Below are positions 62,401 through 64,000 of a DNA stretch of 64,000 nucleotides, one piece after another. The DNA comes from Trogon surrucura (lineage: Eukaryota; Chordata; Aves; Trogoniformes; Trogonidae). The stretch lies in assembly GCA_020746105.1 (NCBI GenBank), contig CM036618.1:95970122-96034121 (forward strand), in the 5' to 3' direction. The translations under genes and the position numbers were made by a program. The notes beneath the pieces are model-generated. The model was not told the origin of the DNA and did not search any database. It saw only the letters and a list, made by a program, of their open reading frames with translations. The stretch's first letter is position 1. Every line of letters begins with the position of its first letter.

Positions 62401-63304
62401 CATGCTTAGAGGTTTTCATAGTAAGTTCAAAGCTTGGCTTTCATTTGGCAGTTTCATTACTAGCAATAGGATAAGAGGAAATGGGCTCAAGTTGCGCCAG
62501 GGAAGGTTTAGATTGGATATTAGGAAAAATTTCTTTACTGCAATAGTGGTGAAGCATTGGAACAGGCTGCCCAGGGAAGTGGTGGTGTCACCATCCCTCA
62601 AGGAGTTCAAAAAAACATGTAGATGTGGCAATTCAGGACAGGGTTTAGTGGTCACGGTCTTGGTGGTGGGTTGACCGTTGGATTTGATGATCTTAGAGGT
62701 CTTTTCCAACCTTAATGATTCTATGATCTATGATCATATTTTTTATCAGGCTGTTGCAGGCTTATGATTATAGATAGGCTCCAAAGGGAATAAGAAAAAT
62801 GAGAATAAATTTCACTGAAGAAAATTATAATCTGGTGAATCATTATTCAATGAAAAGACTGCACTTCTCTGGCATATGAAGCCACTGGAACAAAACACCC
62901 AATTCAGTAACTCAGAGGTCTGATCTGAGATAGCCAAGTGAGTTGTGTCCTTAAGAGGAAGCTCCTTTTTCTGTCTCTGCCTGCTAATAATCAGTCTTAC
63001 CTTCTAAGCTGCCATAATGAGGACACCAGGGGAAAAACAAAAAACACAAATATAAGATGTAATTGTGGCACTGTTAGTAAGGTTAAGAGGACTTCCAAGT
63101 ATAAATTAAAAGACAATTTGAATTGTAATAGCCAGTCTGATTTTTTTATCCTCTTTTGCTGGTGTATCCAAGTATGAAATGGTCTCAAGGCAGCACATTT
63201 ATCTGAGATGAGGGAGGAAAAAAAATAATGCAACTCTTCTTTTTTGCCCATTAGGTCAAAGTGGTGATGGCAGGACTCATCTCAATGAAAAATATGGCTA
63301 CTAA
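46942..63304 (+). CDS. SLC4A1AP: SLC4A1AP, kanadaptin (whole coding span, 14 coding exons)
   Basis: Fourteen exons join to 2076 nt: 691 residues plus TAA. All introns are GT-AG and the frame closes at every junction. The protein aligns with vertebrate kanadaptin from end to end. An Ala/Pro-rich N-terminus (1-65) precedes an FHA domain at about 73-175 with G93-R94, S108-R-x-H111 and the STHGT segment with N146. A dsRNA-binding-like region follows at about 265-345, then a basic RKRK patch (348-351) and the signature [15 protein letters not shown]. Next come charged helical segments, a Glu run at 545-557, and the conserved end YPDDDPDYC...[16 protein letters not shown]. Family knowledge: first described as an adaptor binding the kidney anion exchanger SLC4A1, and found mainly in the nucleus; FHA domains bind phosphothreonine. 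It is shorter than the human protein (742 residues by my recollection), mostly in the acidic region. Confidence 0.97.
47668..47933 (+). repeat. CR1 3' end in SLC4A1AP intron 1
   Basis: Contains CTTTTTCACTGTGAGGGTGG and GGCTGCCCAGAGAGGTTGTG, typical of the CR1 pol C-terminus, then the GGGGGGATTGGAGTAGATGA core and a degraded terminal repeat. In the same orientation as the gene, and the reason for several false ORFs after exon 1. Confidence 0.93.
48535..48718 (+). CDS. SLC4A1AP: SLC4A1AP exon 2
   Basis: Residues 177-238. The acceptor is GATGTAG and the donor ATGG|GTAAGT. Encodes [15 protein letters not shown], conserved in kanadaptin, then the acidic [11 protein letters not shown] stretch and the CSWGMG motif. 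Confidence 0.95.
49122..49244 (+). CDS. SLC4A1AP: SLC4A1AP exon 3
   Basis: Residues 238-279. The acceptor is TCTTCTAG and the donor GAAG|GTATGT. Encodes the acidic [12 protein letters not shown] segment followed by [18 protein letters not shown], the start of the dsRNA-binding-like region. Confidence 0.95.
50111..50171 (+). CDS. SLC4A1AP: SLC4A1AP exon 4
   Basis: Residues 279-299 ([20 protein letters not shown]), the middle of the dsRNA-binding-like region. The acceptor is CTCTCCAG and the donor ATCAA|GTATGT. Only 61 nt long. Confidence 0.94.
50954..51093 (+). CDS. SLC4A1AP: SLC4A1AP exon 5
   Basis: Residues 299-346. The acceptor is CTGAGCAG and the donor GCAG|GTGAAT. Encodes [19 protein letters not shown] and the helix [18 protein letters not shown] that closes the dsRNA-binding-like fold. 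Confidence 0.95.
51230..51390 (+). CDS. SLC4A1AP: SLC4A1AP exon 6
   Basis: Residues 346-399. The acceptor is TTTCCCAG and the donor TCCCTG|GTAAGA. Holds the basic [12 protein letters not shown] patch and the kanadaptin signature [15 protein letters not shown]. The intron before it is only 136 bp. Confidence 0.96.
51925..51994 (+). CDS. SLC4A1AP: SLC4A1AP exon 7
   Basis: Residues 400-423 ([20 protein letters not shown] and on), a likely coiled-coil helix. The acceptor is TTTCATAG and the donor AAAG|GTGAGG. A 3.7 kb intron follows. Confidence 0.94.
51995..55680 (+). other. SLC4A1AP intron 7
   Basis: A 3.7 kb GT-AG intron, the largest of this gene. No repeat or nested gene was recognised in it; short open frames here look random. 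Confidence 0.85.
55681..55870 (+). CDS. SLC4A1AP: SLC4A1AP exon 8
   Basis: Residues 423-486. The acceptor is TTGCCTAG and the donor CCTCA|GTAAGT. Encodes [13 protein letters not shown] and the charged helix [19 protein letters not shown] followed by [14 protein letters not shown], all conserved in the family. Confidence 0.96.
56411..56505 (+). repeat. CR1 3' end in SLC4A1AP intron 8
   Basis: GGGGGGTTGGACTAGATGAC, CTTCCAGCCAAACACATTC and terminal TATGATTCTATGAT. Same orientation as the gene. Confidence 0.92.
56755..56866 (+). CDS. SLC4A1AP: SLC4A1AP exon 9
   Basis: Residues 486-523. The acceptor is TTTATTAG and the donor CTCGGG|GTAAGT. Encodes [20 protein letters not shown] and LKTG, a highly conserved kanadaptin block. 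Confidence 0.95.
57206..57443 (+). CDS. SLC4A1AP: SLC4A1AP exon 10 (Glu-rich region)
   Basis: Residues 524-603. The acceptor is TATCCCATAG and the donor GGATG|GTAAAC. It opens with [20 protein letters not shown], then nine consecutive Glu codons, Val and three more Glu. The rest is acidic and poorly conserved. The long ORF on the opposite strand is a shadow. Confidence 0.93.
58237..58311 (+). CDS. SLC4A1AP: SLC4A1AP exon 11
   Basis: Residues 603-628, a weakly conserved linker. Exon status rests on a good acceptor (TTTCACAG after a T-rich tract), a consensus donor (CAAG|GTGAGC) and exact phase compatibility with both neighbours. Confidence 0.85.
58519..58666 (-). repeat. CR1 3' end in SLC4A1AP intron 11
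   Basis: The plus strand starts CATAGAATCATTAAGTTTGG and continues through AAGACCTCTGAGATCAAGTC to GGGATGGCAGCTCCACCACT, the reverse complement of a CR1 tail. Antisense to the gene. Confidence 0.9.
59479..59549 (+). CDS. SLC4A1AP: SLC4A1AP exon 12
   Basis: Residues 628-651, a charged linker rich in Lys, Glu and Ser. The acceptor is TTCCCAG and the donor AACAAG|GTCAGT. It is poorly conserved; its inclusion rests on splice sites, phase and the closed frame. Confidence 0.83.
59550..61711 (+). other. SLC4A1AP intron 12
   Basis: A 2.2 kb GT-AG intron with no confident repeat. A CR1-like stretch near 61450-61520 is too weak to call. Confidence 0.8.
61712..61784 (+). CDS. SLC4A1AP: SLC4A1AP exon 13
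   Basis: Residues 652-676. The acceptor is CTTCTGCAG and the donor GCAG|GTATCA. Encodes [19 protein letters not shown], matching the conserved kanadaptin C-terminus. A second strong acceptor lies 27 nt inside the exon, in frame. Confidence 0.94.
62450..62735 (+). repeat. CR1 3' end in SLC4A1AP intron 13
   Basis: Includes the conserved pol C-terminus (coding [16 protein letters not shown] and [10 protein letters not shown]) and the 3' tail ending ATTCTATGATCTATGATC. It shares the ATGATCTATGATC tail type with the SINE at 39146-39334, which suggests a related CR1 subfamily. Confidence 0.92.
63255..63304 (+). CDS. SLC4A1AP: SLC4A1AP exon 14 (C-terminus and stop)
   Basis: Residues 676-691 ([16 protein letters not shown]) and TAA at 63302-63304. 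The acceptor is CCCATTAG. The terminal sequence is almost identical to the mammalian protein, so the gene is complete. Confidence 0.96.
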
Positions 63305-63575
63305 ACTTCCCAGAGTACATCTGAGGTTTGAAGGACTGCTCTGTTTTGGACTCTTTCATCACACATTAAGTCAGGGACAGAAGAGTTGGTTTTTCAGATG
63401 CTGTTCCAAATTCAAGGGCATCAGCAGCCACTCTGGCTGTTAGCTCTCCCTATGTGTTCTGTTTGTCTTCCAGATATCTTTTTTAAAAGCCCTCACATTC
63501 TTCTGCCTCTTCTTCCACTTTTAGCCTTGTTCTTTTTATTTGACTTAAAACTGTAGGCTCATTTTTCTTTTTGTA

Positions 63576-63581
63576 AATAAA
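63576..63581 (+). terminator. candidate SLC4A1AP polyadenylation signal (AATAAA)
   Basis: An AATAAA hexamer lies 272 nt after the stop codon, followed by T-rich sequence. It is the first canonical signal downstream and implies a 3' UTR of about 0.3 kb. Confidence 0.6.
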
Positions 63582-64000
63582 AGGATACAAAAAGTATTTT
63601 AAAAAGTCCACCTCTGTATACTTAACAAGCCTGATAAAATGTTTTCCTGTTGGTTTGATGCAATTAAAATGAGAAACAGTACTGATTTGTTTCCATGGCT
63701 GTTTTCCTCCAAACTGCAAGTAGGCATGCTTCCCCCCGCAGATAACTACAGCTCTTCTGGTTCTTGCAATGGTAGTGTTGGAGCAAGGGAGCTCACTCCA
63801 TTTTTACTCCATGGAGGATGTAAACCAGTTTGGCAGCTTGGCATTCTGCAGAGTTTCGCTTAATACACTCAAGCGGCAAAACAGCATCTTCTTTCTGCCT
63901 GTAATCTTCAACATATTTAGCTGTATTTTGTCAGCATCTGTGCACCAGGCTGGGCAGCCTGGGGCTTCCCGCTTCTGACACAGGCACATCTTTACGTAAT
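63582..64000. other. sequence downstream of SLC4A1AP, nothing recognised
   Basis: About 420 bp after the candidate poly(A) signal, AT-rich, with short overlapping open frames that look random. The next gene is not visible before the window ends. Confidence 0.6.

Overview
The window looks like nuclear DNA from a bird. It carries many CR1 LINE fragments with the avian 3' tail (repeats of ATTCTRTGATTCTG type), one LTR that resembles a widespread avian ERVL-type LTR, and one tRNA-derived SINE with a CR1-like tail. Intron-split genes encode vertebrate proteins, and there is one strong CpG island. I cannot name the species. The SINE and LTR would fit a neoavian or passerine bird, but that is inference.

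Two protein-coding genes are well supported, and they form a divergent, head-to-head pair around a CpG island at about 46.4-47.5 kb. SUPT7L (STAF65-gamma, a core subunit of the SAGA/STAGA transcription coactivator) runs on the minus strand from its ATG at 46041 to its stop at 33697. It has four coding exons and 412 codons. SLC4A1AP (kanadaptin, an FHA-domain nuclear protein) runs on the plus strand from its ATG at 46942 to its stop at 63304. It has fourteen coding exons and 691 codons. All 16 introns between coding exons have GT-AG ends, the phases close exactly, and both proteins read through uninterrupted. The same divergent arrangement is known in mammals, so the shared promoter region is ancient.

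Layout: 1-31.9 kb is AT-rich, shows no gene I can recognise, and holds ancient CR1 debris (about 1.5 and 21.2-21.7 kb). It also holds a nested cluster of CR1 and LTR-like sequence at 14.9-16.8 kb, a young CR1 tail at 27.6 kb and a solo LTR at 27.8-28.4 kb. At 31.9-33.4 kb a long decayed CR1 lies just downstream of SUPT7L. SUPT7L occupies 33.7-46.0 kb; its 7 kb first coding intron contains the SINE, an ancient CR1 and a CR1 tail. The CpG island and start sites follow. SLC4A1AP occupies 46.9-63.3 kb, with short CR1 insertions in five introns or flanks. The last 0.7 kb holds its 3' UTR with a candidate poly(A) signal.

I found no bacterial-type system, CRISPR array, operon or clearly new gene. 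The points most worth checking are the tRNA-derived SINE, a strong in-frame second splice acceptor in SLC4A1AP exon 13, the very compact bidirectional promoter, the nested repeat cluster, a 297-codon open frame of unknown meaning at 16.7-17.6 kb, and the absence of a recognisable neighbour on the SUPT7L side.
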